From the NCBI GenBank assembly GCA_963744735.1, contig CAVUVH010000009.1, positions 74,617 to 138,616 on the forward strand: a stretch of DNA of 64,000 bases. The letters run 5' to 3'. Position numbers and translations under genes: made by a program. Positions 29,134 through 38,712 of this stretch are shown in pieces. The stretch's first letter is position 1. Each line of letters starts with the position of its first letter. This DNA comes from RPQJ01 sp963744735. GTDB lineage: Bacteria > Pseudomonadota > Gammaproteobacteria > Steroidobacterales > Steroidobacteraceae. The notes under the pieces are model-generated. The model saw nothing but the letters and a program-made list of their open reading frames with translations, made no database searches and was not told where the DNA came from.

Positions 29134-30552
29134 ATGCCGACCAGCCAGGACCTTTGCTTTTCCGCCAGGACGCTCCGGCGCAGCGTCGTCGCAATACTCG
29201 GACTCGCGCTGCTCGGCGCGTCTTCGCTCGCGACCGCCGAAACCGCCAAGGAGAAGGAGCTCGAGGCCCGCGTTGCCGAGCTGGAAAAGCTGGTGCAGCA
29301 GCTCGTCGCCGAGAAAAAGGCCGCGCCCGCTGCCGTCGCGGCACCGGCTGCGGCAGCCGGCGCGGTGGCCGCAGCTCCAGCCAAACCGGATCCCAAGGCC
29401 ATCCAGCCGGGCACGATCCTGCCGAATGCGGCCCCCGGCACCAGCTTCGTGCTGACGGGCTACGCCAAGGTCGACGGCATGTGGACCAACACATCGGACG
29501 GCGAACTCGCGGAGAACACGCCGTCCCGCGACTTCTACGTGCCGGGTGCGACGCCGATCGGCCAGCCGGACGAGGGCACGGACTTCGATGCGCATGCCAA
29601 GCAGACGCGCATCAACTTCGGCACCGACACCCTGCTCGCCGGCGGCGACAAACTCTCGACCCGGTTCGAGATCGACTTCTTCGGCTCGGTCACGGGCAAC
29701 CAGCGGGTCACGAACACCTATGCGCCGGTCCTGCGCCACGCGTACGTGCAGTGGCGCGAATGGCTGGTCGGACAGACCTGGTCGAACTTCCAGGATGTCG
29801 CGGCGCTGCCCGACTCCGTGGACTTCATCGGCTCGACCGACGGCACGGTGTTCGTGCGGCAGCCGCAGGTCCGCTACACGAAGGGCGGACTCTCGCTCGC
29901 CGTCGAGAACCCGCAGACCACCATGACGCCGTTCGGTGGCCCGACCGATCCCAACTCGACCGCCTGGATCGTCGAGACCGACGACAGTTCCATCCCGGAC
30001 CTGACCGCCCGCTATGCCTGGAAGGGCGCGTGGGGCCACGTCGCCGTCGCCGGCCTGGCGCGGGAACTCAAGTACGAGCGGGTGGCGACCACCACGCTGG
30101 CCGCGATCGATGCCAGCACCTGGTCGATGGCGGGCAGCCTGTCGGGCAAGTTCATGCTCGGCAAGGACGACATCCGCTTCATGCTGCTGGGCGGCAACCT
30201 CGGCCGCTACGTCGGCCTCAACTTCACGACGGATGCCGCGCTCACCAGCAACGGCAGCGATGCCGACCTGGAGACGATCGACGGCTTCGCGGGTTCCATC
30301 GCGTATCGCCACGTGTGGTCGGACAAGTGGCGCAGCAACGTCTACTTCTCGATGGGCGACTACGACAACGACACCGGTTACACCGGTGGCAATGTCAACA
30401 AGTCGAGCGAGAGCTGGGCGATCAATACCTGGTACACGCCGCTGCCGAAGCTGGACATCGGCGCCGAGTTCCGCCACGCGGTGCGCGAGCTCGAGAACGG
30501 CGACGACGGCTCGCTCAACCGGCTGCAGTTCACGACCAAGTACTCGTTCTAG
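29134..30552 (+). CDS. DcaP-family outer-membrane porin
   Basis: 472 residues, intact. Signal peptide MPTSQDLCFSARTLRRSVVAILGLALLGASSLATA, then a short trimerising coiled coil (KELEARVAELEKLVQQLVAEKK) and an Ala/Pro linker. The barrel starts with FVLTGYAKVDGMWTNTSDG and ends FTTKYSF with a terminal Phe. Diagnostic DcaP motifs include KQTRINFGTDT, THAYVQW-like RHAYVQWREWLVGQTWSNF and MTPFGG. DcaP porins admit dicarboxylates and other anions. The position beside CrbS/CrbR suggests carbon uptake under acetate control. Its stop overlaps the stop of the convergent monooxygenase gene in the four bases CTAG. Confidence 0.8.
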   Translation: MPTSQDLCFSARTLRRSVVAILGLALLGASSLATAETAKEKELEARVAELEKLVQQLVAEKKAAPAAVAAPAAAAGAVAAAPAKPDPKAIQPGTILPNAAPGTSFVLTGYAKVDGMWTNTSDGELAENTPSRDFYVPGATPIGQPDEGTDFDAHAKQTRINFGTDTLLAGGDKLSTRFEIDFFGSVTGNQRVTNTYAPVLRHAYVQWREWLVGQTWSNFQDVAALPDSVDFIGSTDGTVFVRQPQVRYTKGGLSLAVENPQTTMTPFGGPTDPNSTAWIVETDDSSIPDLTARYAWKGAWGHVAVAGLARELKYERVATTTLAAIDASTWSMAGSLSGKFMLGKDDIRFMLLGGNLGRYVGLNFTTDAALTSNGSDADLETIDGFAGSIAYRHVWSDKWRSNVYFSMGDYDNDTGYTGGNVNKSSESWAINTWYTPLPKLDIGAEFRHAVRELENGDDGSLNRLQFTTKYSF

Positions 30553-32105
30553 CCGGCTGCGTCCGCCGCTGCCCAGCGCTCCACGCTGGCGGCGGCCGGC
30601 GCGGCGCGGTCGAAGCGGTAGTTCGTCGTGTCGACGCGGCGCGTCTCGAGCCAGTAGCGCCAGGTGGAATACGGCCAGATCGTGAAGTTGCGGCCGTCGG
30701 CCTGCTGGTACCAGCTGCGGCAGCCGGTGCTCCACACAGTGCCGCGCAGGTCACGCTGGATCCGCTCGTTGAATCGCGCCTGGGCCTGCGGCAGGACGCT
30801 CAGGCTGTCCGCGCCCCGCTCGCGCAGCGCCTGCAGGCACTGCAGCACGTAACGCACCTGCGCCTCGATCATGAAGATGATCGAGTTGTGGCCCAGGGCC
30901 GTGTTCGGCCCGACCAGCTGGTGCAGGTTGGGATAGCCCGCGACGGAAATGCCGTAGTAGGCCTCGGCCCCCGCGCGCCAGTCCTGCGCGAGCTCGTGCC
31001 CCGGCAGGCCGTGCACGGGAAAATGCTGCATGTAGATGCGCGGGTCGACGACGAAGCCGGTGCCCAGGATGATGGCGTCGACCGGGCGCTCGATGCCGTC
31101 GTCGGTGACGATGGAGTGTTCACGCAGCTCGCGGATGCCCGCCGTCACGAGTTCGACGTTGTCGCGCCGGAACATCGGGTACCACTCGTTCGAGATCAGC
31201 ACCCGCTTGCAGCCGATCGTGTAGTCGGGTGTCAGCCTGCGCGCCAGTTCGTCGTCGCCGACGGCGCGCCGCAGGTTCCAGCGCGCCAGCCGCTGCAGGC
31301 CGCGGGCCAGCGCCGGATGGAAGATCGGCCACACCCGTGACTCGTTGGTCCAGTAGAGCCGCGCGCGATGCAGCCGGCGCCAGCCATCGAACCGCGCAAA
31401 CCGCCGGCGCGCGCCGTCACTGTAGCTGCGGGTGTCGCGCGGAATGACCCACGCGGCCGTGCGCTGGAAGACGTGCAGACGGGTGACCTGCGGTGCGATG
31501 CGCGGACAGTACTGGATGGCGCTGCCGCCGGTGCCGATCGAGGCGACCCGCTTGCCCGCCAGGTCGTAGCCGTGGTCCCACTGCGCGGAGTGGAACACCT
31601 TGCCGCGGAAGCGCTCGATGCCCGGCAGGGACGGCAGATGCGGGACGTGCAGCGGACCGGTGGCAAGCACCACGTGGCGCGCACGCAGTGTCCGGCCGCT
31701 GGCCAGCGTCACCTGCCAGTACGCGGCTGCCTCGTCGTAGCGCAGCCCGGCCACCGTCTGCCGGAACCGCACATGGGGCCGGACACCGTAGCGCTCGGTC
31801 GTGTCCAGGATGTACTGCTGGATCTCGGCCCATCCGGCGTATCGCTGGCTCCAGTCGGCCTTGCCCGCAAACGAGTACGAATACAGATGCGACTGCACGT
31901 CGCACTCCGCGCCCGGATACGAATTGTCGCGCCAGGTGCCGCCGACTTCGTCGCCCTTCTCCAGCACGACGAAACGCCGCTCGCCCTGCTGCAGCAGGCG
32001 GATCGCCATGCAGAGGCCGCCGAAACCGGCCCCGACGATGGCGACCTCGAATGTCTCCGGCGGCTCCAGCGCGGCCGGGTCGGCCTGGACGGTTGCAGTG
32101 CTCAC
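30549..32105 (-). CDS. Flavin-containing Baeyer-Villiger monooxygenase
   Basis: Cytoplasmic FAD/NADPH enzyme that inserts oxygen next to a ketone. FAD site GAGFGG (residues 25-30), YPGAECDVQSHLYSYSF, the Baeyer-Villiger fingerprint F-x-G-x3-H-x3-W (FRGKVFHSAQW, 166-176), NADPH site GTGGSA, and TGFVVDPRIYMQHF. About 518 residues, intact. The start is a GTG at 32105. Twelve further codons in frame upstream would begin with TTG and lack a ribosome site. Substrate unknown; cyclic or long-chain ketones are typical. Confidence 0.85.
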   Translation of the reverse strand: MSTATVQADPAALEPPETFEVAIVGAGFGGLCMAIRLLQQGERRFVVLEKGDEVGGTWRDNSYPGAECDVQSHLYSYSFAGKADWSQRYAGWAEIQQYILDTTERYGVRPHVRFRQTVAGLRYDEAAAYWQVTLASGRTLRARHVVLATGPLHVPHLPSLPGIERFRGKVFHSAQWDHGYDLAGKRVASIGTGGSAIQYCPRIAPQVTRLHVFQRTAAWVIPRDTRSYSDGARRRFARFDGWRRLHRARLYWTNESRVWPIFHPALARGLQRLARWNLRRAVGDDELARRLTPDYTIGCKRVLISNEWYPMFRRDNVELVTAGIRELREHSIVTDDGIERPVDAIILGTGFVVDPRIYMQHFPVHGLPGHELAQDWRAGAEAYYGISVAGYPNLHQLVGPNTALGHNSIIFMIEAQVRYVLQCLQALRERGADSLSVLPQAQARFNERIQRDLRGTVWSTGCRSWYQQADGRNFTIWPYSTWRYWLETRRVDTTNYRFDRAAPAAASVERWAAADAAG

Positions 32106-32252
32106 AAGCAGGACTTTGCTGCGATTCGAGCCCCGCCGCAACCGTGGAGATAGCTACCGGCCACGGTGGCCGGGACATCGCCCCCGTTGACAGATTTTCG
32201 CCGCTGCCGTATCCCGTTGTCCTTTCCAACCACACGCAGGAGTCGGGATCTC

Positions 32253-32645
32253 ATGAACTTCCGCATGCCAGTGCTGATCGCCACGGCCGTCCTTTCCCTG
32301 GCCTCGTTCCAGGCGGTGGCCGACGAGGGCCTCAAGCTTTCGAACAAGTGGCGCATCGAGGTCAGCGAAGGCGCCAACTCCGACGGCAACATCGTTTTCC
32401 GCGTGACGCCCGACCAGGGCACGCCGACCGATGTCTCGATCGCGATCAAGAATGGTCGCGGCGAGAACAATGTCGCAAGCGACATCAAGGCCGGACTCAA
32501 GAAGGGCCTCGACACCAAGGTCTACAAGGTCGAGGTCGACGACGGCGAGGACGTGCTGGTGAAGAAGCGCAAGGGACCGAACTTCGAACTGAAGCTGGTC
32601 GAGTCGACGGTGAAGTCGGTGCGCATCAACGTCGAGAAAGAGTGA
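32253..32645 (+). CDS. Small exported protein of unknown function
   Basis: 130 residues, intact. Signal peptide MNFRMPVLIATAVLSLASFQAVA, then a compact alpha/beta domain: KLSNKWRIEVSEGANSDG, NIVFRVTPDQGTPTDVSIAI, GLDTKVYKVEVDDGEDVLVK and LVESTVKSVRINVEKE. It is rich in Lys and acidic residues, with no Cys. I do not recognise the family. AGGAG at 32239-32243 serves the start. Confidence 0.6.
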   Translation: MNFRMPVLIATAVLSLASFQAVADEGLKLSNKWRIEVSEGANSDGNIVFRVTPDQGTPTDVSIAIKNGRGENNVASDIKAGLKKGLDTKVYKVEVDDGEDVLVKKRKGPNFELKLVESTVKSVRINVEKE

Positions 32646-32653
32646 GGTTACTG

Positions 32654-32693
32654 CCCGGTGCGCGGTGGTCGTCAGGGCCCCGCGCACCCGGGG
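32654..32693. terminator. Convergent stem-loop
   Basis: CCCGGTGCGCGG (32654-32665) pairs with CCGCGCACCCGGGG (32680-32693) with one bulge. It lies between two convergent stops and has no T-tract. Likely a bidirectional terminator. Confidence 0.45.
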
Positions 32694-32696
32694 CTC

Positions 32697-33338
32697 TCAG
32701 CCGCCGATGATGCTGAGCACCGCCATGAAGTGGCTGGCGACGCCCGCAAACACGAACACGTGCCAGATGGCATGGGTGTATGGCCGGTTTTTCATCAGGT
32801 AGAACGCCACTCCGACGGTGTAGCAGAGCCCGCCTGCGACCAGCCAGCCGAGTTCGAACGCGGACAACTCGCGCATCAGCGGCTTGGCCGCGACGACCGC
32901 GAGCCAGCCCATCAGCAAGTACAGCACGACCGACGTGCGGTGAAAGCGGAAGCCGAGCGATGTGGCCTTGAAGACGATGCCGAGCAGTGCCAGCGTCCAG
33001 ACGACGGCGGCGAGCGACCAGCCCCAGGTGCCACGCAGTGCTCCGAGGGTAAACGGCGTGTAGGTGCCTGCGATCAGCAGGTAGATCGCCGCGTGGTCGA
33101 GGCGCCGCAGCCGCAGGCGGACCACGGGATCGCGCGCCGCGTGATAAAGCACGGAAGTCGTGAACATCAGCAGCGCGCTCAGGCCAAACACCATCCCGCC
33201 GGCCATGAGCCACGGGTCGCCCGATCGATGCGCGGTGAGAATCAGCAGTGGCAGCGCCGCCAGGCTGGCCGCGATGCCCGCAACATGCACGGCGCAGTTG
33301 GCCCATTCTTCGCGTGTCGAATAGATGCTGGCGGTCAT
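32697..33338 (-). CDS. Haemolysin III (PAQR-type) membrane protein
   Basis: 213 residues, intact, seven membrane helices. Start MTASIYSTREEWANCAVHVAG. It has the conserved Zn-site signatures of the family: LYHAARDP, LDHAAIYLLIAGTYTPF, and the C-terminal HAIWHVFVFAGVASHF. The bacterial members are called haemolysin III or TrhA. Their role in lipid or membrane homeostasis is inferred from relatives. Confidence 0.9.
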   Translation of the reverse strand: MTASIYSTREEWANCAVHVAGIAASLAALPLLILTAHRSGDPWLMAGGMVFGLSALLMFTTSVLYHAARDPVVRLRLRRLDHAAIYLLIAGTYTPFTLGALRGTWGWSLAAVVWTLALLGIVFKATSLGFRFHRTSVVLYLLMGWLAVVAAKPLMRELSAFELGWLVAGGLCYTVGVAFYLMKNRPYTHAIWHVFVFAGVASHFMAVLSIIGG

Positions 33339-33450
33339 GCCCGGTGCCGAATCCTGCCCTTGAAGCACTCGTCCGTCATTGTCGCATTCTCGCTGCGGCC
33401 CCTGCTGTACTAATATCCTGCTTTACCGCGCACACACGGGCACCACTCCG

Positions 33451-33987
33451 ATGACCTCCGTCCTGATCCTGTACATGAGCCGCGGCGGCCACACCGCCCG
33501 CATCGCGCGCAGACTCTGCGACAGCATTGCGGCGGCAGGCGGTCGCGCCGAAATGATGGACCTGGTCGAGGCGGCGCACGAGGGCGTCGACTGGCCGCGG
33601 TTCGACGTGGTCGCACTCGGCGCACCCGTGCTCTACGGCAAGTACGATGCCAGCGTGATGGATTTCATTGCGCAACATCGCGCGCAGCTCGAAGCCAGGC
33701 CCAACAGCTTCTTCAATGTCTCGGTGGTCGCACGCACGCCCGAGAAGTCGACCGTGACCGGCAATCGCTACATGCAGAAGTTCCTGCAGCTCTCGCCATG
33801 GCGTCCGCGCGACCTGAAGGTGATTGCCGGCAAAGTGGATTACCCGGCGTGGCCCTGGCTCGATCGCTTCATGATCCGGCTGATCATGAAGATGACGGAC
33901 GGCCCGACCGACACGAAGGCCGTCATCGACTACACCGACTGGGACGACGTGCGCGCCTACGGCGAGCACCTGCTGACACTGCGCTGA
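33451..33987 (+). CDS. hemG: Flavodoxin-type protoporphyrinogen IX dehydrogenase
   Basis: Oxidises protoporphyrinogen IX to protoporphyrin IX in haem synthesis, using quinone. It closely tracks E. coli HemG: LILYMSRGGHTARIARRL (FMN loop), ALGAPVLYGKYDASVMDF, NSFFNVSVVARTPEKSTV, KFLQLSPWRPRDLKVIAGKVDYP, LDRFMIRLIMKMTDGPTDT and the final YTDWDDV. 178 residues, intact. HemG is almost limited to gammaproteobacteria, which helps place the organism. The ATG at 33451 aligns with the family start. Confidence 0.92.
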   Translation: MTSVLILYMSRGGHTARIARRLCDSIAAAGGRAEMMDLVEAAHEGVDWPRFDVVALGAPVLYGKYDASVMDFIAQHRAQLEARPNSFFNVSVVARTPEKSTVTGNRYMQKFLQLSPWRPRDLKVIAGKVDYPAWPWLDRFMIRLIMKMTDGPTDTKAVIDYTDWDDVRAYGEHLLTLR

Positions 33988-34011
33988 CCTCGAACACAAG
34001 GACCCAAGCCA

Positions 34012-34603
34012 ATGCAGATCATGGATATCCTGAACCAGATGGGCGGACTGCAGTCCGTGGCACGCGAGCTCGGCATGAGCGAGCAGCAGGTCAATGCCGG
34101 AGCGGCCGCATTGCTCCCCGCCGTGCTCGGAGGGTTCAAGAAGCAGGCGCAGGCCCAGCCGACGGGCCTCGAGGGACTGGCCGGCATGCTGGGCGGCCTC
34201 GGTGGTGGCGGCCTGCTGGACGAGGTGCTGAGCCCGCAGCCGACCAATGTCGGGCGCGGCAATGACGTGCTCGGGTCAGATCTTCGGTTCGCCCGACGTC
34301 AGCCGCACCGTCGCGCAGCAGGCGTCGGCCAACTCAGGCCTGGATCCGGCCCTGCTGAAGAAGCTGCTGCCGATGCTGGCGATGATGGTCGCCGGTTACA
34401 TGGCGAAGCAGGGCACGGGCACCAACGCCGCGCCAGCCGAAACGGGCCTGGGCGATGCGGGCGGGCTGGGAGGCCTGCTGGGCGGCCTGCTCGGCCAGGG
34501 CAACGCACGGCAGGCCCCTGGACTCGCCGGCCTGCTCGACCTGGACGGCGATGGCAATCCGCTGGACGACATCATGGGCATGGCCAGCAAGTTCATGCGC
34601 TGA
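34012..34603 (+). CDS. DUF937 protein, one frameshift
   Basis: Begins MQIMDILNQMGGLQSVARELGMSEQQV, the hallmark of the family, with NAGAAALLPAVLGGFKKQA. A Gly-rich link comes next, then after a frame change near 34272 GQIFGSPDVSRTVAQQASANSG and LLKKLLPMLAMMVAGYMAKQG. It ends with a glycine-rich linker and LDLDGDGNPLDDIMGMASKFM. DUF937 proteins (YidB-like) are small helical proteins of unknown role. It follows hemG by 24 bases, so probably in one transcript. Confidence 0.8.
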
Positions 34604-34604
34604 C

Positions 34605-34690
34605 GCAAACAGGGACGCTATCCCTTTTTTGTGTCAACGCCTTCCGCGTCGCTAAGCGCCTCGGAAACAAAGGGTAGCGTCCCTGTTTAC
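34605..34690. repeat. 86-base imperfect inverted repeat, REP-like
   Basis: Outer arms 34605-34630 and 34665-34690 match at 22 of 26 positions, built around AAACAGGGACGCTA. Each arm contains its own small hairpin (AGGGA/TCCCT), so the element could fold as a cloverleaf. It lies immediately after the DUF937 stop and covers the stop of the convergent wax synthase gene. It looks like a mobile REP or RAYT-associated element. A run of six T inside the left arm may also act as a terminator for the + strand. Confidence 0.75.
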
Positions 34691-36179
34691 CGCTTGCGCG
34701 GCGATGCAGCCTTCGCCTTCGCCTTCGCCTTCGTCCTTCGCCTTCACCTTTGCTTTTTTCCTGCCCTTCTTCGCTGCCACCGGCGGCGCGGCGACGAACA
34801 CACGCTCCAGTTCGTCGATTGCCTCGCCGGTATAGACGGCGAGGCGCTGCAGGTGAGGCACCTTGTCGGCACAGCCGGTGAAGCCAAAGTACAGGCCGCC
34901 CGCGTAACTCAGCACCGTGATGTTGAGTGCCTGGCCGTGCGCCAGCGCGGAGATCGGGTAATACGCCTCCATCTCCGCGCCCATGAAATACAGCTTGCCG
35001 CGCGGGCCAGGCACGTTGGAGATGATGATGTTGTAGGTGGGCGGCATCCGCGAGCCGATGCCCGGAATGCGGGTCAGGATCTGCGGCGAGCTGATCAGCA
35101 CCGTGTAGTCCATCAGCGCGCGCGTGCTCATCTGCTTGAGGAAGTCGCGCCCCGCGGTACTGCTGCGGCGGATCACGTCGAAGCGTTCGCGCACGTCCTC
35201 GACGATCCGTACCGAGGCGCACGTTGGCAAAGCTGATGGCATTGCCGCCCGCCTGGCTGGTGTCGCGCGGCAGCGCCACCGGGATCGAGGTCACCAGCGA
35301 CTTGCGCGGCAACTGGTCGATCTCCAGCAGGTAACGCCGCAGCGCTGCACTGCAGGCGGCCAGCACCACGTCGTTGATGCTGCCACCCGCGGCGACGCCG
35401 ATCTTCTTCAGCCGCTCGAGGCTTGCCGATTGCGTCGCCACGCGCCGCTGCGGCGTGACATTGACGTTGAAGATCGTGCGCGGCGCCTCGGCCAGCGAGG
35501 TGAAGTCCGGGCTCGGCTTCACGCCAAACGCCGCCTTCGCCGTGCCTGCCAGGCCCTGCACCAGGCTCGGCAACTCCTTCGCCTGGCTGGAAATCGCGGC
35601 ATTGAGCATCGCAAAGGCCCCGAAGCGGCCGTCGTACTTGGTCGAGCGCGCCTTCTGCGGTCGCTCGGCCGCCCAGACCGGCGGCGTGGCGCTGTCGCCC
35701 GGGTCGCTGGAGAAGTTCAGCAGCCCCACGCCCGACACGCCATCGGCGAGCGAATGGTGCAGCTTCGCGTACAGCGCAAAACGCCCGCCGTGCAGGCCTT
35801 CGATCAGGTGGATCTCCCAGAGCGGGCGATCGAAGTCCATCGGATTGGAGTGCAGGCGCGAGATCAGCACGCCGAGTTCGCGCTCGCCGCCCGGGTACGG
35901 CAGCGCCGAGTGCCGCAGGTGGTAATCGAGATCGATCTTCTTCGCCACCACGAAGGTCGGGCGCAGGCGACCGCTGCCGACGCCGCGCAGCACGTAGTTG
36001 AACGGCTCGGCGGTGACCGGAAAGCTGCGCAGGTGTTCGTAGACCTGGCGCGGGTAATCGCGCGGCGCACCCTCAGGTGGCGCAAACACCTGCAGCCCGG
36101 CGACGTGCATCGGCGTCTGGCGCGTGTCCATGAGCACGAAGCTCAGGTCGAGCAGGTTGAGCGGCTTGTTTGCGGCCAT
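34687..36179 (-). CDS. Wax ester synthase/diacylglycerol acyltransferase
   Basis: WS/DGAT enzyme making wax esters or triacylglycerol from acyl-CoA and an alcohol or diacylglycerol. Start MAANKPLNLLDLSFVLMDT with the family's TPMHVAGLQVF. The catalytic HHxxxDG is residues 141-147 (HHSLADG), followed by the GGSINDVVLAACSAALRRYL segment. After a frame change near 35215 come PTYNIIISNVPGPRGKLYFMG and LNITVLSYAGGLYFGFTGC, the C-terminal DUF1298 half. A Lys/Ala-rich tail follows; a second frame change near 34735 leads to AASPRKR with the stop at 34687-34689 inside the palindromic repeat. About 497 residues. Its product would be stored in cytoplasmic lipid droplets. Confidence 0.85.
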
Positions 36180-36289
36180 GGGATCCTCCGTTCGTCGGCA
36201 ATATAGGCGACTGCCCGGCACGGGGCCAGAGAATGCAGCGCGGGATTGCAGCTGGCGACCGGTTCAGCTAGAAACGGGGCTCGACGTCA

Positions 36290-37220
36290 CCTCGATGCAT
36301 ATACTGCCGGGTTCGGCGAACCTGATCGGCGGCCGCGGCGTCACGCTGCGCAACGTGCCTGCAACCACGATACCAGGCGATGAAGTTTCCGGACGCGCCG
36401 CACGGACTCAAGATGGCCTGCGGCGAGAACCCAAAACGCGTGTATGGCAGCCGTGACCAGCGCCCCGCAGACCCGCATGGGCAATGTCGCGGGCTACCGG
36501 CAGGCGTTTGCCGATGCGCAGGATTACCAGCGCCAGTGGCAGAAGTACGAACTGGAGAGCGCAGCGTACGAGAAGAAGAAGGCCCGGGACCGCGATTCGA
36601 CCGAGCAGCCGATCCAGCCCAAGCGCGACCTGCGGCTCGACACGCTGGTCGGCGCAATGGAAGGCAAGATCCAGGTGCAGGTGCACTGCTACCGCGCAGA
36701 CGAGATGGCGGTCATGCTCGACCTGGCGAAGGAATTCGGCTTCCACATCGCTGCTTTCCACCATGGCGTCGAGGCGTACAAGATTGCCGACCGCCTCGCC
36801 CGCGAAGGCGTCTGTGGCGCGCTCTGGGCCGACTGGTGGGGCTTCAAGCTCGAGGCCTACGATGGCATCTGGGAAAACCTGGCCTTCGTCGATGCGCCTG
36901 CCAATGGCTGCGCGATCGTTCATTCGGATTCCGAGGAGGGTATCCAGCGCCTGAACCAGGAGGCCGCCAAGGCCATGGTGCGCGGCCAGCGTGCGGGTCT
37001 CGAGATTCCGCCGGAACGCGCGATCCGTTGGGTCACGTCAAATGCGGCCAGGGCGCTCGGCATCGCCGACCGGGTCGGCACGCTCGAACCCGGCAAGATG
37101 GCCGACGTCGTGGTCTGGAATCGCGATCCGTTCAGCGTCTACGCGCTGGCCGACCTCGTCTTCATCGACGGCGCGGAGGTCTTCGATCGGGCACGGCCCA
37201 CAGGCCCTGCCCCGCTCTGA
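36290..37220 (+). pseudogene. Amidohydrolase, N-terminal third missing
   Basis: The frame enters the family abruptly at SMHILPGSANLIGGRGVTL, normally residue 130 or later. Frame changes near 36378 and 36468 separate MKFPDAPHGLKMACGENPKRVYG and TRMGNVAGYRQAF. After that it is clean to the C-terminus: VHCYRADEMAVMLDLAKEFGFHIAAFHHGVEAYKIAD, metal-site type residues, and the ending LEPGKMADVVVWNRDPFS. No N-terminal HxH metal motif or signal peptide lies upstream; instead there is the wax synthase promoter region. The break lies between about 36180 and 36290. It is either a real deletion or an assembly join. A second amidohydrolase follows. Confidence 0.75.
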
Positions 37221-37250
37221 TTTCCTGCTCGGCCAGCCGGGAGCCGCACG

Positions 37251-38330
37251 ATGAACCGCACGCAGTCTCGTTGGCCGCTCGTCCTGACCACGACCCTGGC
37301 CCTGGTCGCACCCGTTGCGCCTGCCCAGGACATGCTGATCCGCGGCGCCGAGGGTGCATACCGTTTCAGCTCAGGGGACGCTCGAACGCGGCGACGTGCT
37401 GGTCCGTGACGGCCATGTCGTGCAGGTGGGCAGAGGATTGAGCGCCGGCGTCGGCGCCCTCGTGGTCGAAGCCAATGGCCGGCCGCTGACGCCGGGACTG
37501 TTCGGCGGCATGACCGGCCTGGGCGTCAGCGAGATCGAGCTCGAGGCAGCGACGGTCGACACCGCTGCGCTGGTGGATCCCGCTGCCGGCAATCCGGTCT
37601 TCATGCCGCGCCCCGAATTCGACGTCATGCCCGCATTCAATGCCGACGCGACGGCCATCGGCGTCAACCGGATCGAAGGCATCACCTTCGCCATGATTGC
37701 GCCCCACGCGAACGGCGCCTTGTTCGCTGGACAGGGCGCAGTCGCGCGACTCGACGGCCGCGTCGACCCATTCGTTGCAGCGAGCCGGACCCAGTTCCTG
37801 GAGATGGGGCCGCTCGCAACCGCGGGCGTCGGCTACAGCCGGGGCGCACAATTCATGCTGCTGGAGCAGGCCGTTCGCGAAGCGCGGCCGGCCACGCCGC
37901 TGCAGGCCGGCGATGTGCGCTGCTGACGCCGACCGGCCGTGAAGTGCTGGGCCGTTACCTCGCCGACGGACGCATCGCGTTCCTCGTCGACCGCGCACGC
38001 GGATATCCGCCAGGTACTCGACTTTGCACGCAGGCACGGTGTGCGACCGGTGATCGTCGGCGGCGCGCAGGCGCCGCAGCTCGCCGCACAGCTCGCACAG
38101 GCGAACGTGCCGGTCGTGCTCGAACCGCTGCAGAACCTGCCGGGCACGTTCGACCAGCTTGGCGCAACGCTGGAGAATGCGGCAAGGCTGCACCGGGCCG
38201 GCGTAGCGGTGATGTTCACGCACTTCTCCGCGGGGACCAACACTGCGCACAAGGTGCGCCAGGGCGCCGGCATCGCCGTTGCGCACGGCCTGCCCTGGGA
38301 CGCGGCACTCGGCCCGCCCGACGGAGCACC
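37251..38330 (+). pseudogene. Exported amidohydrolase, C-terminal end missing
   Basis: Signal peptide MNRTQSRWPLVLTTTLALVAPVAPA, then DMLIRGA and, after a frame change near 37350, VHTVSAQGTLERGDVLVRDG and GRPLTPGLFGGMTGLGVSEI. Further frame changes near 37920 and about 38000 lead through GRYLADGRIAFLVD and DIRQVLDFARRHGVRPVIVGG. The enzyme is recognisable up to TNTAHKVRQGAGIAVAHGLPWDAALG and then stops matching. The family's last 90 or so residues, including the ADLVLW end, are absent, and a membrane-protein gene starts at 38334. The preceding gene is its usual partner and lacks its 5' part. Confidence 0.75.
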
Positions 38331-38333
38331 GCC

Positions 38334-38708
38334 ATGCGTTACCTGGTCTCTGGCAGCCTGATTCTCGCCGGCATCATCCACCTGCTGCCGCTGGCGGGAG
38401 TCCTGGGCAACGAGCGGCTGGCCGTGCTGTACGGGATCGAGACGTCCGATCCCAACCTGTCGATCCTGCTGCGCCACCGTGCCGTGCTGTTCGGCCTGCT
38501 GGGCGCATTTCTCGTCGTCGCCGGATTCCGGCCGGGGTGGCAGGCCGCCGCGTTCGTGGCGGCGCTGGTCAGCGTGGTGTCGTTCCTGCTGCTGGCCTGG
38601 TCGACGGGCGGTTACAACGCACTGATCGGCCGCGTCGTCACGGTCGACCTGGTCGCGCTGGCCGCCCTGCTGGTCGGCGCAGTCGCCTGGTGGCGCTCGG
38701 CCGCCTGA
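38334..38708 (+). CDS. Small four-helix membrane protein
   Basis: 124 residues, intact: MRYLVSGSLILAGIIHLLPLAGVLG, LFGLLGAFLVVAGFRPGWQ, FVAALVSVVSFLLLAW and VDLVALAALLVGAVAWW are membrane helices. Function unknown; homologues are often mislabelled as phosphopantetheine adenylyltransferase. The conserved YGIETSDPNLSILLRHRAVLFG between helices 1 and 2 is the most distinctive part. Convergent with the fhs gene, four bases between the stops. Confidence 0.6.
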   Translation: MRYLVSGSLILAGIIHLLPLAGVLGNERLAVLYGIETSDPNLSILLRHRAVLFGLLGAFLVVAGFRPGWQAAAFVAALVSVVSFLLLAWSTGGYNALIGRVVTVDLVALAALLVGAVAWWRSAA

Positions 38709-38712
38709 GGCA

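Noticed and set aside
28327..30735. 802-codon minus-strand frame joining the LuxR regulator to upstream sequence
   Set aside because: Only the last 225 codons are the regulator; the rest is antisense of the DcaP porin gene. The GTG at 29004 is the sensible start.
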